DNA from: Roseivivax lentus
GTDB lineage: Bacteria; Pseudomonadota; Alphaproteobacteria; Rhodobacterales; Rhodobacteraceae
Direction: 5' to 3'
NCBI RefSeq assembly: GCF_900156805.1
Contig: NZ_FTOQ01000013.1
Span: forward strand, 1-64,000
Length of the DNA: 64,000 nucleotides
The stretch's first letter is position 1; each line of letters begins with the position of its first letter. Shown in pieces: positions 46,004 to 54,541 of this stretch. The position numbers and the translations under genes were made by a program. The notes beneath the pieces were generated by a model. That model made no database searches. It saw only the letters and a program-made list of their open reading frames with translations, and was not told where the DNA came from.

Positions 46004-47384
46004 GCTCGGCCTCCTTTATTGCCTGCGCATCCCGCCACCAGGACCCGATCAGAAGCTCCTTGAATTCCGCGTAGGTCCGATCGAAGGCTTCCCGCCCCCT
46101 TGTATAGGTTTCACGATTGAAGTTGCGGTAATCGGCTTCGTAGATGCCCGACACCGTTTCGCCGGCCTGCCCGACAAGCGCGGTGTATTCCTGCCTATAT
46201 GCGTTCATCATGTCGCCGAAATAGGCCTGGATCACGTTGGCAAGGTCCGTCTGCTGGCTGGCATCGAACCGGGTGATGATCGCCCGCACGACATCCCATT
46301 CGAACCGCATTTCCGGAAGCCCCGCCCGCGCCCGCGCAGCGTTCTCACCGTCCTCGATCGAGGCAAAGGTCGAATACAGCATGTCGAAGAAGCGCCCCGT
46401 CGAGTCGAACTCGAGAAAGGACGCCCCGAGCGGCACGAGGATGATATCCGCCGCGGCCAACGCGTTGATCGTGAGGTAGCCAAGCGCCGGCGGCGTATCG
46501 AGCAGGATGATGTCGTATTCATCGAGCGCACCGCCCTGATCCAGCGAGGCGGTCAGCGCATCCCAGAGCGGCCAGTTCCTGAGACCCATCCGCCAGACGG
46601 GGATCTGGAACTCCGCCCAATAGAGGTTCAGCTGCGCGCCGATCAGGTCGATATTGGGCCAGTGGGTCTTCTGAACGACATCGTGCAAGCCGATGCCAAG
46701 CGCCTCGGTCAGGGTTTCGTCCAGCGGGGCAGGGGGCTCGCCCGCCGCCTCACGCACCTTGTTCTCGGCCTGCAGATGGTTGGCGTAGTCGCGGGCGAGC
46801 AGCGGGAAGACCGTCTGCCATTCATCCGCCACCCGGCCCCCGAGGATCGAGGTCATCGAGCCTTGGCTGTCCAGGTCGACCACCAGCACCTTGTACCCGT
46901 CGAGCGCCGCCGACATCGCCAGATGCGCCGCGGTCGAGGTCTTGCCGACACCGCCCTTGAAATTCGCCACGGCGACGACCTTGGCCGGCAGACCTTCGGG
47001 CCGGTAGGGGCGGTATTCCTTCGTGCTTACGCCCTCTTCCGCGAAGTGATCGCGCAATTTCAGGACGTCTTCGAGAGTGAACCACTTCCCGTTGCCCTGG
47101 CCTTCGCCCTGCGGCAGATCGGGATGCTTGTTCAGCACGCGCCGCAGATGCGCGGGAGCGACCGGGATCAGGTACCGGCAGATTTCCCACATCGAGAATT
47201 TGCGCAGCCGCTTGCGCCCGTCCGGCGAATAGCCCCGTTTGGCCAGGTCGTCGCGGCCGCGCCCGGCGAAGGCCGCCGCCTTGGCGAATCGCGCGGTGTC
47301 GACCGGGTCACCGATCTTGCCCGCTGCCGTCTTCGGGTCCAGGTTGAAATAGGGGGGGAGGGGGACCTCCGGTTTTCGTGCCAT
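45981..47384 (-). CDS. parA: ParA-type plasmid partition ATPase
   Basis: 467 residues, a type Ia ParA with an N-terminal DNA-binding domain. The first 140 residues contain a helix-turn-helix segment (FSMWEICRYLIPVAPAHLRR) that usually represses the par operon. The ATPase domain has the deviant Walker A KGGVGKTSTAAHL (near residue 145), Walker A' VVDLDSQGSMTS and Walker B region DIILLDTPPALGYL. It forms nucleotide-dependent patterns on the nucleoid that pull ParB-parS complexes apart. AAGAGGTGA precedes the ATG. It is divergent from the replication initiator gene, with the origin between them, the typical arrangement in roseobacter plasmids. Confidence 0.95.
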   Translation of the reverse strand: MARKPEVPLPPYFNLDPKTAAGKIGDPVDTARFAKAAAFAGRGRDDLAKRGYSPDGRKRLRKFSMWEICRYLIPVAPAHLRRVLNKHPDLPQGEGQGNGKWFTLEDVLKLRDHFAEEGVSTKEYRPYRPEGLPAKVVAVANFKGGVGKTSTAAHLAMSAALDGYKVLVVDLDSQGSMTSILGGRVADEWQTVFPLLARDYANHLQAENKVREAAGEPPAPLDETLTEALGIGLHDVVQKTHWPNIDLIGAQLNLYWAEFQIPVWRMGLRNWPLWDALTASLDQGGALDEYDIILLDTPPALGYLTINALAAADIILVPLGASFLEFDSTGRFFDMLYSTFASIEDGENAARARAGLPEMRFEWDVVRAIITRFDASQQTDLANVIQAYFGDMMNAYRQEYTALVGQAGETVSGIYEADYRNFNRETYTRGREAFDRTYAEFKELLIGSWWRDAQAIKEAEHGETQTA

Positions 47385-47570
47385 GCTCGCTCACCTCTTG
47401 GATATCGCCTGTTTTCGGCGTTATTACCAAAATCATCGCACATCTTTTGCTGAAGGTGAATCGTGGAAACGGGCTCGGCCGGTTTTTCTGGCATCAGCGC
47501 AGTCCGCGAGCCCGCCTTTCTTGAAAATCCAAGAAATTCAAAGATCAACACGACATATAATGTTGAAGGA

Positions 47571-47600
47571 TCTTTTAGGTCTTTTGAATCTTTATCCAGA
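47571..47600 (+). promoter_or_regulatory. Tandem nine-base repeats and DnaA-box-like site (duplex-unwinding candidate)
   Basis: TCTTTTAGG, TCTTTTGAA and TCTTTATCC stand head to tail in the AT-rich tract, resembling the tandem repeats where an origin first melts. The last overlaps TTATCCAGA at 47592-47600, one base from the DnaA box consensus TTATNCACA. Confidence 0.55.
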
Positions 47601-47658
47601 TAATACCAAATAAAAACAATGATATAAAAGGCTTCTGGTCGCCGGATACAGGACGTTC

Positions 47659-47675
47659 GGTACCTGTTTGCAGGA
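47659..47675 (+). repeat. Iteron copy 1
   Basis: GGTACCTGTTTGCAGGA. It matches the copies at 47786-47802 (inverted) and 47838-47854 under the consensus GGNACCYGTTTRCRGGA. Likely binding site of the replication initiator. Confidence 0.65.
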
Positions 47676-47785
47676 TGACGGGGTGCCATCTGCGGTGTGA
47701 TCGGTCCCGATTCGCGGGTTTTTGGGCGCCGAGACTCGGGAGCGCGCCGATTGGCTTGAATAGTCTCGAATCTCCTGCGCTGCCT

Positions 47786-47802
47786 TCCCGTAAACGGGTC
47801 CC
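47786..47802 (-). repeat. Iteron copy 2 (inverted)
   Basis: Read on the minus strand: GGGACCCGTTTACGGGA, fitting the consensus GGNACCYGTTTRCRGGA. It faces copy 3, and such inverted pairs near the initiator gene often serve autorepression. Confidence 0.65.
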
Positions 47803-47837
47803 CTAAAGACCGCCCTCCCGGACGAATGAGCGCGTTA

Positions 47838-47854
47838 GGCACCCGTTTGCGGGA
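47838..47854 (+). repeat. Iteron copy 3
   Basis: GGCACCCGTTTGCGGGA, 14 of 17 bases identical to copy 1. A further weak match, GGCGCCCGTTTTCGAG on the minus strand, lies at about 47950-47964, close to the initiator start. Confidence 0.65.
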
Positions 47855-47980
47855 CGCATTTCCCGGCGCAGGCTCCCCGAAACAAGGTACCCAGAACGCA
47901 ATTGTGTGCGGGCGCCTTTTCGGCCATCCTGTGTGAGAGGCAGGGCGACTCGAAAACGGGCGCCGCAACAGGCAAGACAT

Positions 47981-49222
47981 ATGGGCAGGGCGATGCAGGA
48001 TCTCACCCAATCGGAATCCGGGGACGGCATCCCCCGGGACAAGCTGACAGGATCGCTCCGGCGGCCCTCGGTCAAGAAGAACGTGGCCGCAATCCACGTA
48101 TCGGGCAAGCTCACGCTTCTGCAGCGCAAGCTTTCGAACGTGCTTTTGCTGAATGCCTACGACACGCTGATCTCTCGGCCCAAGCACCAGATCGACGCGC
48201 GCACGCTGTGCCTGATGGTCGGGTACAATTCCAACGACATGGAGACGCTGAAACAGTCTCTACGCAGCCTTGCAGAGACGACGGCGGAATGGGACATGCT
48301 CGACGAGCAGGGACGGCAGGAATGGGGTGTGTCCTCGCTTCTGTCCTATGCCAAGCTCAAGGGCGGTATCTGCGAATACGCCTATTCGCCCGCCTTGGCC
48401 GAGAAGCTCCACGACCCCAAGGTCTTCGCGCTGATCAACTTGAACATCCAGCGCCGCTTCACCTCGGGCCATGCACTCGCGCTTTATGAGAATTGCTACC
48501 GGTTCGTGCGCACCGGATCGACCGGCTGGTGGCCGATTGACCTGTTCCGCCGCCTGATGGGGGTCGATGGGTCCGCCTATTACGACAGTTTCAAGCATCT
48601 CAACGCCAAGGTCATCAAACCCGCCGTGGCCGAGGTGAACAAGACCTCGAACATCCTGCTGGAGCCCGAATTCCGGAAGATGGGCCGGCAGGTCGTGGAA
48701 TTGCGCTTCAAGATCAAGGAGAACCCGCAGCTCGGTCTGCTGAACATCGACGACGGTGGCGGCATCCGGCAGGGCGTGACCTATCGGCGGTTGATCGCGG
48801 TCGGGGTCAGCGACCGTCTGGCGCGGCAATGGATCGCCCAGCATGGCGAGGATTACGTGAACGAAAAGCTGGACTACCTGGCCGGGCGTGACGGTGTGGA
48901 AAGCCCGGTGCGCTACCTCACCGCCGCGATCCGCGACGATTACAAACCCGCAGATGCCGCGGATGCTCCGGGTGCCGCCGAGATCGGATCGCTCGACGAG
49001 ATGCGCGCGCTGCGCAGCCGCCAGCTCGACCGCATCCGCGCGCTCGTGGCGGATCGAAGCCCGACCCAACGCGACGCGGACAAGCGGCTCTTTCTCGCGC
49101 GGTTGAAGGACAGCGCGGCGCGTGCGGATTTCGGCAAATCGGGCTGGGATAGTGCCACAAATCGCACCGCGATCGTGAAATTCTGGGACGAAATGGTGCC
49201 CGGCGCGTTCGACGATCTCTGA
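47981..49222 (+). CDS. repB: Rep_3-family (RepB-type) plasmid replication initiator
   Basis: 413 residues. The Rep_3 domain of two winged helices covers about residues 30-270: HVSGKLTLLQRKLSNVLLLN and MVGYNSNDMETLKQSLRSL in the first, then FTSGHALALYENCYRFVR and the second winged helix (YYDSFKHLNAKVIKPAVAEV). The C-terminal 130 residues are an extra helical part. It binds iterons and opens the origin. ATG 47981 and ATG 47993 are both possible starts, each with a purine-rich sequence before it; an upstream GTG would overlap iteron-like sequence. The origin parts lie directly upstream, so replication and autoregulation are likely linked. This matches the RepB plasmid class described in roseobacters. 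Confidence 0.92.
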   Translation: MGRAMQDLTQSESGDGIPRDKLTGSLRRPSVKKNVAAIHVSGKLTLLQRKLSNVLLLNAYDTLISRPKHQIDARTLCLMVGYNSNDMETLKQSLRSLAETTAEWDMLDEQGRQEWGVSSLLSYAKLKGGICEYAYSPALAEKLHDPKVFALINLNIQRRFTSGHALALYENCYRFVRTGSTGWWPIDLFRRLMGVDGSAYYDSFKHLNAKVIKPAVAEVNKTSNILLEPEFRKMGRQVVELRFKIKENPQLGLLNIDDGGGIRQGVTYRRLIAVGVSDRLARQWIAQHGEDYVNEKLDYLAGRDGVESPVRYLTAAIRDDYKPADAADAPGAAEIGSLDEMRALRSRQLDRIRALVADRSPTQRDADKRLFLARLKDSAARADFGKSGWDSATNRTAIVKFWDEMVPGAFDDL

Positions 49223-49228
49223 GATATC

Positions 49229-49264
49229 TTGAAATGGCCCGAATGCTTGGCTAACTTAGCTAAG
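49229..49264 (+). promoter_or_regulatory. Promoter and operator of the toxin-antitoxin pair
   Basis: TTGAAA (49229-49234), a 17-base spacer and TAACTT (49252-49257) form a good sigma70-like promoter. It is overlapped by the inverted repeat CTTGGCTAA-C-TTAGCTAAG (49246-49264, one mismatch), where the antitoxin probably binds to repress its own operon. Confidence 0.68.
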
Positions 49265-49280
49265 AAGAGAGGTCGCGCCC

Positions 49281-49508
49281 ATGAAAGTCACCGTCCACAC
49301 CGCCAAGACGCAATTGTCGAAACTGATCGAAGCCGCGCTGCGCGGTGAAGAGGTCGTGATCGCCCGCGGCAAGGATCCGGTCGTGCGGCTCGTGCCGGTG
49401 GAGAAGCCGAAATTCGCCTTCGGACTGCTCGAAGGTGAAGTCGCGACCATCCCCGATTTCCTCGAGCCGATGGACGAAGACGACCTGCGCGCGTGGGAGG
49501 GCCGGTGA
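49281..49508 (+). CDS. Phd/YefM-type antitoxin
   Basis: 75 residues. The N-terminal half is the Phd/YefM DNA-binding fold (MKVTVHTAKTQLSKLIEAAL, then GEEVVIARGKDPVVRLVP). The C-terminal half (EVATIPDFLEPMDEDDLRAW) is acidic and would thread into the toxin's active site. It neutralises the PIN-domain protein encoded next and represses the operon through the palindrome upstream. GAGAGG stands before the ATG. The stop overlaps the toxin start as GTGA. Its position right after the replication initiator fits a plasmid-stabilising addiction module. Confidence 0.9.
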   Translation: MKVTVHTAKTQLSKLIEAALRGEEVVIARGKDPVVRLVPVEKPKFAFGLLEGEVATIPDFLEPMDEDDLRAWEGR

Positions 49509-49900
49509 GCCGGTTCCTGCTCGACACCCACGCCTGGGCGTTCCTTCATCTCGACCGATCCCGAATCCCGACCGGCATGATGCAGGAGTTGGAAACCGCC
49601 GATGCGATCTTCATCTCACCCATCAGCGCGTTCGAGATCGCGCAGAAGGTCCGTGTCGGCAAATGGCCGGAAGCGGCGCATCTGGTGGGCCGGTTTCCGG
49701 ACCTGATCGGGCGCGACGGCACGCAGGAAGCGCCGGTCACTGCCGCAATCGCCCTTCTGGCCGGTCAGATGGACTGGCCGCATCGCGATCCGTTCGATCG
49801 CTTCCTCGCTGCCACGGCCGAACTGGACGATCTGACGCTCGTGACCATGGATCGGGTCTTCGCGACGCGTCCCGGGCTCCGCACCGCGTGGGAATCGTAG
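49505..49900 (+). CDS. PIN-domain ribonuclease toxin (VapC-like)
   Basis: 131 residues, one PIN domain. Acidic active-site residues are in LLDTHAW (Asp near residue 7), ISPISAFEIAQK (Glu), DPFDRFLAA (Asp) and VTMDRVF (Asp). All four are kept, so it should be an active Mg-dependent RNase that cuts tRNA or other RNA when the antitoxin is lost. Translation starts at a GTG that overlaps the antitoxin stop, so expression is coupled. It belongs to the group of PIN toxins paired with Phd-type antitoxins instead of AbrB- or CopG-type VapB. Confidence 0.9.
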   Translation: MSRFLLDTHAWAFLHLDRSRIPTGMMQELETADAIFISPISAFEIAQKVRVGKWPEAAHLVGRFPDLIGRDGTQEAPVTAAIALLAGQMDWPHRDPFDRFLAATAELDDLTLVTMDRVFATRPGLRTAWES

Positions 49901-49997
49901 TTTCGTCTGCAATTCTTCTTAAATTCGCCACGCAGTCCGGGCATCCTTGCGCGCGAAGGGCGCTGCAAAAGGGCCCGCGGGCAGAACGAGGCTTGAG

Positions 49998-51422
49998 ATG
50001 ACGATCATTCCCGTGCTTTTGGCAGGTGGCTCCGGTACGCGGCTCTGGCCGACATCGCGGCGGTCCTATCCCAAGCAGTTTTCGCCGCTGACGGGTCCTG
50101 AAAGCCTTTTCCAGGCCTCGGCGCGGCGCATGTCCGGCCCGGATTTCGCGCCGCCCATGGTGCTCACGGGCGACCCGTTCCGCTTCATCGTGACCGAACA
50201 GCTGGCCGCGCTGGAAATCCAGGCGCAGGCCATCGTCATCGAGCCCGAGGGCCGCAACACCGCCCCCGCCGTTCTTGCCGCGGCGCTTCTGGCTGCAAAG
50301 ACCGACCCGGAGGCGCTTCTTCTGGTGGCGCCCTCGGATCACAAGATCGCCGATGCGGAGCGGTTCCGGCAAACCGTCACGGCGGCGCTTCCGGCCGCCG
50401 AGGCAGGCCGCCTCGTGACCTTCGGCATCACCCCCGACCGGCCTGAGACTGGCTACGGTTATCTCGAACTCGCTCCCGACGCCGATGCCGGGGCAGGGGA
50501 GGTGCAGCCGCTCGCCCGCTTCGTCGAGAAACCTGACCTCGAACGGGCCGAGGCGATGCTCGCATCGGGCAATTTCCTCTGGAATGCGGGGATCTTCCTG
50601 TTCCGGGCCGACGCGATCCTGTCGGCCTTCAAGGCGCATGCGCCCGACCTGATCCCCACCGTCACCGAAGCCGTCGAGAAGGCCGAGCGTGACCTCGCCT
50701 TCACCCGCCTTGCCCCCGAGCCCTGGTCGCGCGTCACCGACATCTCCATCGACTTCGCGATCATGGAGAAGTCCGACCGCCTGTCCGTCATGCCCTATGG
50801 CGGCAACTGGTCCGATCTCGGCGGCTGGGACGCGGTCTGGGCCGAGGGCGGACCCGATGCGGCGGGCAACGTGACCTCCGAGCATGCCACCGCCATCGAT
50901 TGCACCGACACGCTTCTGCGCTCTGACAGCGAACGGGTCGAGCTGGTGGGCATCGGCCTTGACGATATCATCGCCGTGGCCACGCAGGATGCCGTGCTGG
51001 TCGGGCGCAAGTCGCAGGCGCAACGCGTGAAGGAGGCGGTTGCGGCGCTCAAGGCCAAGAAGGCGCATCAGGCCACCGATTTCCCGCGCGATTACCGCCC
51101 CTGGGGCTGGTTCGAAAGCCTCGTCATCAGCGGGCGTTTCCAGGTGAAACGGATCGTCGTGCATCCCGGCGCCGCGCTGTCGCTGCAATCGCACCATCAC
51201 CGGGCCGAACACTGGATCGTGGTGCAGGGCACGGCGCGCGTGACCATCGGCGAGGAGGTGGTGCTCGTGACCGAGAACCAGTCCGTCTACATCCCTCTGG
51301 GCGAGAAACACCGCCTGGAGAATCCGGGCAAGTTCGACATGGTCCTGATCGAGGTCCAGACCGGCGCGTATCTCGGCGAGGACGACATCATCCGCTACGA
51401 GGATGTATATGCTCGAAAATAG
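49998..51422 (+). CDS. manC: Mannose-1-phosphate guanylyltransferase / mannose-6-phosphate isomerase
   Basis: 474 residues, the standard bifunctional length. The N-terminal nucleotidyltransferase has PVLLAGGSGTRLWPTSR and FVEKPDLERAEAML. The C-terminal cupin (phosphomannose isomerase II) has RPWGWFESL, HHHRAEHWIVVQGTARV and the closing NPGKFDMVLIEVQTG. It makes GDP-mannose from mannose-1-phosphate and can also produce mannose-6-phosphate. GAGGC precedes the ATG. In many genomes it is followed by manB; here manB sits at 2876 next to a manC ghost and a cytochrome c gene follows instead. It lies after the toxin-antitoxin pair, outside the main EPS cluster. Confidence 0.96.
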   Translation: MTIIPVLLAGGSGTRLWPTSRRSYPKQFSPLTGPESLFQASARRMSGPDFAPPMVLTGDPFRFIVTEQLAALEIQAQAIVIEPEGRNTAPAVLAAALLAAKTDPEALLLVAPSDHKIADAERFRQTVTAALPAAEAGRLVTFGITPDRPETGYGYLELAPDADAGAGEVQPLARFVEKPDLERAEAMLASGNFLWNAGIFLFRADAILSAFKAHAPDLIPTVTEAVEKAERDLAFTRLAPEPWSRVTDISIDFAIMEKSDRLSVMPYGGNWSDLGGWDAVWAEGGPDAAGNVTSEHATAIDCTDTLLRSDSERVELVGIGLDDIIAVATQDAVLVGRKSQAQRVKEAVAALKAKKAHQATDFPRDYRPWGWFESLVISGRFQVKRIVVHPGAALSLQSHHHRAEHWIVVQGTARVTIGEEVVLVTENQSVYIPLGEKHRLENPGKFDMVLIEVQTGAYLGEDDIIRYEDVYARK

Positions 51423-51595
51423 TGGAATTTCGCTTTGAGACCAAGGAAGGCATAGCCAATCACGAAAACAGGGCTAAGCTCGACATCTGCATGGATGAAG
51501 GACGACCGGCACCCGTTTCGATGAGGGAGGAGAACATGCCCGACGGCGAAACGGCGACGGTATCCTTGGGTCAAACCAGATCAGAAAGGACGATC

Positions 51596-52036
51596 ATGCT
51601 TAAGAAACTTCTTGCAGCCACCTGCCTCTTCGCGCTCCCCGCGGGCTTCGCCATGGCTGAGAGCCATTCGTCGGGCGAAATGGAATTCGAGATCGTTGGC
51701 GATGCCGAGGCGGGTGAGCGGGTCTACCGCAAGTGCCAGGCCTGCCACATGGTGGGTGAGGACGCGCAGAACCGTGTCGGTCCGCAGCAGAACGGCGTGT
51801 TGGGCCGCACCGTGGGCGCGGTCGAAGACTTCCGCTATTCCGACGTGCTGATGGAGAAGAACGCCGAAGGCGTGGTCTGGACGCCCGAGACCCTCGCGGC
51901 CTTCCTCGAGAACCCGCGCGAATGGGCACCGGGCACAAAGATGTCCTTCGCGGGCCTGCGCAAGGAAGAAGAGCGCAACGACGTGATCGCCTATCTCGCG
52001 ACCTACAACGCCGACGGCACCCGCACCACCGAGTAA
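51596..52036 (+). CDS. Periplasmic class I c-type cytochrome (c2/c550-like)
   Basis: 146 residues. A Sec signal peptide (MLKKLLAATCLFALPAGFAMA) is followed by one class I cytochrome c domain: heme-binding CQACH near residue 45, the long RVGPQQNGVLGRTVG loop, and the axial methionine in GTKMSFAGL. It carries electrons in the periplasm, and this type is common in Rhodobacteraceae. AAGGA lies six bases before the ATG; the frame extends 58 codons upstream but has no coding character there. A terminator follows directly, so it is a single-gene unit. No dehydrogenase partner is adjacent. Confidence 0.92.
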   Translation: MLKKLLAATCLFALPAGFAMAESHSSGEMEFEIVGDAEAGERVYRKCQACHMVGEDAQNRVGPQQNGVLGRTVGAVEDFRYSDVLMEKNAEGVVWTPETLAAFLENPREWAPGTKMSFAGLRKEEERNDVIAYLATYNADGTRTTE

Positions 52037-52057
52037 GCCGCCTCGTCGCAACGATCA

Positions 52058-52092
52058 CGCCCGGGCCCCCATCTCGGCGGCCCGGGCGTTTT
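52058..52092 (+). terminator. Rho-independent terminator of the cytochrome c gene
   Basis: CGCCCGGGCC and GGCCCGGGCG pair perfectly around an 11-base loop and are followed by TTTT. It begins 21 bases after the stop codon. Confidence 0.85.
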
Positions 52093-52185
52093 GCTGTCTC
52101 TCCCCCAAAAGTCGCGGTTCCCCGGCGCCGGTCATGTGTCAGTCTTGGAGCGAGCCGGGCCCGCCGCCCGGCACGGGAGGCTTCG

Positions 52186-53160
52186 ATGACACCTATCCTC
52201 ACCCGCCTCGGCGCGGCGCTTGCCGGGCTCGTGCTGGCAACCTCCGCGCTGGCGCAGGACCTGCCGACCATTCGCGGCGCGGTGCTCAAGATCGGCACCG
52301 TGAACTGGGAATTGGCGACCATCGTCGAGAACGGTCTCGACGAAAAGCACGGCTTCAAGCTCGAGATCATGCCCTTCGCCGACAATGGCGCGACCCGCGT
52401 GGCCGTGGAAGGCGGCGAGGCCGACATGGCGGTCGCCGACTGGATCTGGGTGGCGCGCCAGCGGGCAGGGGGCAAGGACTACACCTTCGTGCCCTATTCG
52501 AAGGCGGTCGGCAGCCTCGTCGTGCCCGAAGGCAGCGATGCGCAGACGCTGGCGGATCTCGCAGGCGGCAAGATCGGTATCGCTGGCGGTCCCTTGGACA
52601 AGTCCTGGCTGATCCTGCGGGCCTATGCGCAGAAGCAATACGGCTTCGATCTCAAGGCCGGGACCGAACAGGTCTATGGCGCCCCGCCGCTGATCTTCAA
52701 ATCCGGCCTCGGCGGGGATTATGCCGGTGCCATCAACTTCTGGCATTTCCTCGCAAAGATGAAAGCCGCCGGGATGCGTGAGCTGATCTCGGTCGAGACC
52801 GCCGCGACGGCGCTTGGCCTCAATCCCGAAACGCCGCTTCTCGGCTATTATTTCAAGGATGCCTTCGTCGCCGAGAACCCCGGCATCGCGCAGGCCTTCT
52901 ACAACGCCTCGCGGGAGGCAAAGGCGCTCCTGATGTCCGATCCCGCCGCGTGGGAGGCGATCCGTCCGAGCATGAACGCCCAGACCGAGGCGCAGTTCGC
53001 GCAGCTCAAGGCGGACTGGATCGCCGGCGTGCCGGAGCGAGGACCGATCGACCGCGCGGGCGCGGATGCCTTCCTTGCGCTCATGAACGCGCTTGGGGGC
53101 GCCGATCTTGTCGGCGACGCGCAAAGCGTGCCCGCGGGCCTTTTCGCCGAGGTCGAGTGA
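52186..53160 (+). CDS. ABC transporter substrate-binding protein, NitT/TauT-like
   Basis: 324 residues. A signal peptide (about 1-22, ending ALA) precedes a periplasmic binding protein of the SsuA/NMT1 type: KIGTVNWELATIVENGLDEK, GEADMAVADWIWVARQRA and the hinge region LADLAGGKIGIAGGPLDKSW. The ligand is not known; this subgroup binds small organics such as sulfonates, pyrimidine precursors or nitrile-like compounds. GGGAGG lies before the ATG at 52186. The stop overlaps the permease start as GTGA, so the operon 52186-54966 is tightly coupled. It is the first of four genes. Confidence 0.88.
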   Translation: MTPILTRLGAALAGLVLATSALAQDLPTIRGAVLKIGTVNWELATIVENGLDEKHGFKLEIMPFADNGATRVAVEGGEADMAVADWIWVARQRAGGKDYTFVPYSKAVGSLVVPEGSDAQTLADLAGGKIGIAGGPLDKSWLILRAYAQKQYGFDLKAGTEQVYGAPPLIFKSGLGGDYAGAINFWHFLAKMKAAGMRELISVETAATALGLNPETPLLGYYFKDAFVAENPGIAQAFYNASREAKALLMSDPAAWEAIRPSMNAQTEAQFAQLKADWIAGVPERGPIDRAGADAFLALMNALGGADLVGDAQSVPAGLFAEVE

Positions 53161-53921
53161 CCGTGACGTCCGGGCCGGATCAGCGCGCGGTCACGGCGCT
53201 TTCCCTGCTCGGGCTTCTCGTGCTCTGGATGGGCGCGGCGGCGCTGACCGCGGATGCCTCGGTTCTGCCGCAGCCCTACGCGCTGATCGCGCCGCTCCGG
53301 GCGGAGCTCGCCTCGGGTGAACTGCTCTACCATCTGAGCCAGACCCTGCTGCGCGTCGCCTGGGCCTTCACGCTGGCCATGGCGCTCGGCATCGCGCTCG
53401 GCCTCGTCATGGGGCGGTCGGAGCGGGTGAACCGCTGGCTCGATCCCTGGCTGGTCGTGTTCCTGAACCTGCCGGCGCTGGTGCTCATCGTGCTCTGCTA
53501 TCTCTGGATCGGGCTGAACGAGACCGCGGCCATCGTCGCGGTCGTGCTCAACAAGGTGCCGAACGTGGCCACGATGATCCGCGAAGGCGCGCGCGCCACC
53601 TCGCCCGCGCTCGACGCCCTGGCGCGGGTCTACCGGATGCCGCCCGCCACGCGTCTGCGTCACGTGCTGCTGCCCCAGCTTGCGCCGTTCATCGCGGGGG
53701 CTGCGCGGTCGGGCGTGGCGGTGATCTGGAAGATCGTGCTGGTGGTGGAGTTCCTCGGCCGCTCCTCGGGGATCGGCTTTCAGATCCATCTCTATTTCCA
53801 GCTATTCGACGTGGCCATGGTCCTCGTCTACGCGCTGTCCTTCATCTGCGTGATGCTCTTGGTCGAATGGGCGCTGCTGCAGCCATGGGAACGGCGCGTG
53901 CGGCGCTGGCGCGTGGTATGA
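53157..53921 (+). CDS. ABC transporter permease, NitT/TauT-like
   Basis: 254 residues with six predicted membrane helices. The EAA-type coupling loop reads ATSPALDALARVYRMPPATR, near residue 150, and the late segment ARSGVAVIWKIVLVVEFLG is typical of SsuC/TauC-like permeases. It forms a homodimeric channel. The GTG at 53157 overlaps the stop of the binding-protein gene; the protein would start with a short hydrophilic segment before the first helix. Its own stop overlaps the ATPase start as ATGA. Confidence 0.88.
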   Translation: MTVTSGPDQRAVTALSLLGLLVLWMGAAALTADASVLPQPYALIAPLRAELASGELLYHLSQTLLRVAWAFTLAMALGIALGLVMGRSERVNRWLDPWLVVFLNLPALVLIVLCYLWIGLNETAAIVAVVLNKVPNVATMIREGARATSPALDALARVYRMPPATRLRHVLLPQLAPFIAGAARSGVAVIWKIVLVVEFLGRSSGIGFQIHLYFQLFDVAMVLVYALSFICVMLLVEWALLQPWERRVRRWRVV

Positions 53922-54541
53922 TCGAGATCGCCATCACCGCGAAGTCCTTCGGCGACCGTCCCGTCCTGGGGCCGATCCGCTTCGATATCGCGCCGGGCGA
54001 GACGGTCGCCGTCACCGGCCCGTCCGGGATCGGCAAATCGACGCTCCTGCGCATCGTCGCGGGGATCGACACGGAATTCGAAGGCCACGTGACCACGCCC
54101 CCGCGCATCGCCATGGTGTTCCAGGAACCGACGCTTCTGCCCTGGCGCTCGGTGCTGCAGAATCTCACGCTGGTGCATCCGGAGCTTGGGGATGATGCGG
54201 CGCGCGCGCGGCTCGACCGCGTCGGCCTTGCCGACAAGGCGGGGGATTTTCCGGGCCAGCTTTCCCTCGGTCAGCAGCGACGCCTTGCGCTGGCCCGCGC
54301 CTTCGCGGGCGCGCCGGAGCTTCTGATCCTCGACGAGCCCTTCGTCTCGCTCGACAAAACGACGGCAGAGACGATGCTCGGCCTGACCGAGGCGCTTATC
54401 GCCGAGACGCGGCCCGCCACGCTCTTCGTGACCCATGCCGCGGCCGAGGCGCGGCGCCTTGCCACCCGAACCCTCGCGCTGCGCGGCAGCCCCGCGACCC
54501 TCGCGCCCCATCCTGTCGAAACCAAAGGAGTGAAACCTTGA
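53918..54541 (+). CDS. ABC transporter ATP-binding protein, NitT/TauT-like
   Basis: 207 residues, one nucleotide-binding domain. Walker A is GPSGIGKSTLL, the Q loop is in AMVFQEPTLLPW, the signature motif is relaxed to LSLGQQRR, Walker B is ELLILDEPFVSLD and the switch histidine is in FVTHAAAEA. The LSLGQ signature differs from the usual LSGGQ but still retains key positions. It powers the permease encoded before it. Start at the ATG that overlaps the permease stop. It is followed by the small secreted protein with a TTGA overlap. Confidence 0.9.
   Translation: MIEIAITAKSFGDRPVLGPIRFDIAPGETVAVTGPSGIGKSTLLRIVAGIDTEFEGHVTTPPRIAMVFQEPTLLPWRSVLQNLTLVHPELGDDAARARLDRVGLADKAGDFPGQLSLGQQRRLALARAFAGAPELLILDEPFVSLDKTTAETMLGLTEALIAETRPATLFVTHAAAEARRLATRTLALRGSPATLAPHPVETKGVKP

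Larger units (their letters stand above)
47385..47980. other. Probable plasmid replication origin
   Basis: The 600 bases between parA and the initiator gene hold the parts of a Rep_3-type origin in order: an AT-rich tract at about 47521-47632 inside otherwise GC-rich DNA, tandem nine-base repeats with a DnaA-box-like site (47571-47600), then three iteron-like copies (47659-47854), then the initiator gene. A small open frame at 47383-47613 has no coding support. Confidence 0.75.

Noticed and set aside
47383-47613. Small plus-strand frame inside the origin region
   Set aside because: It overlaps the parA start region and the AT-rich origin tract, has no ribosome-binding site and no family.
51422-51595. 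Upstream extension of the cytochrome c frame to the end of manC
   Set aside because: The extension has no coding character and would bury the signal peptide; AAGGA before the ATG at 51596 marks the real start.
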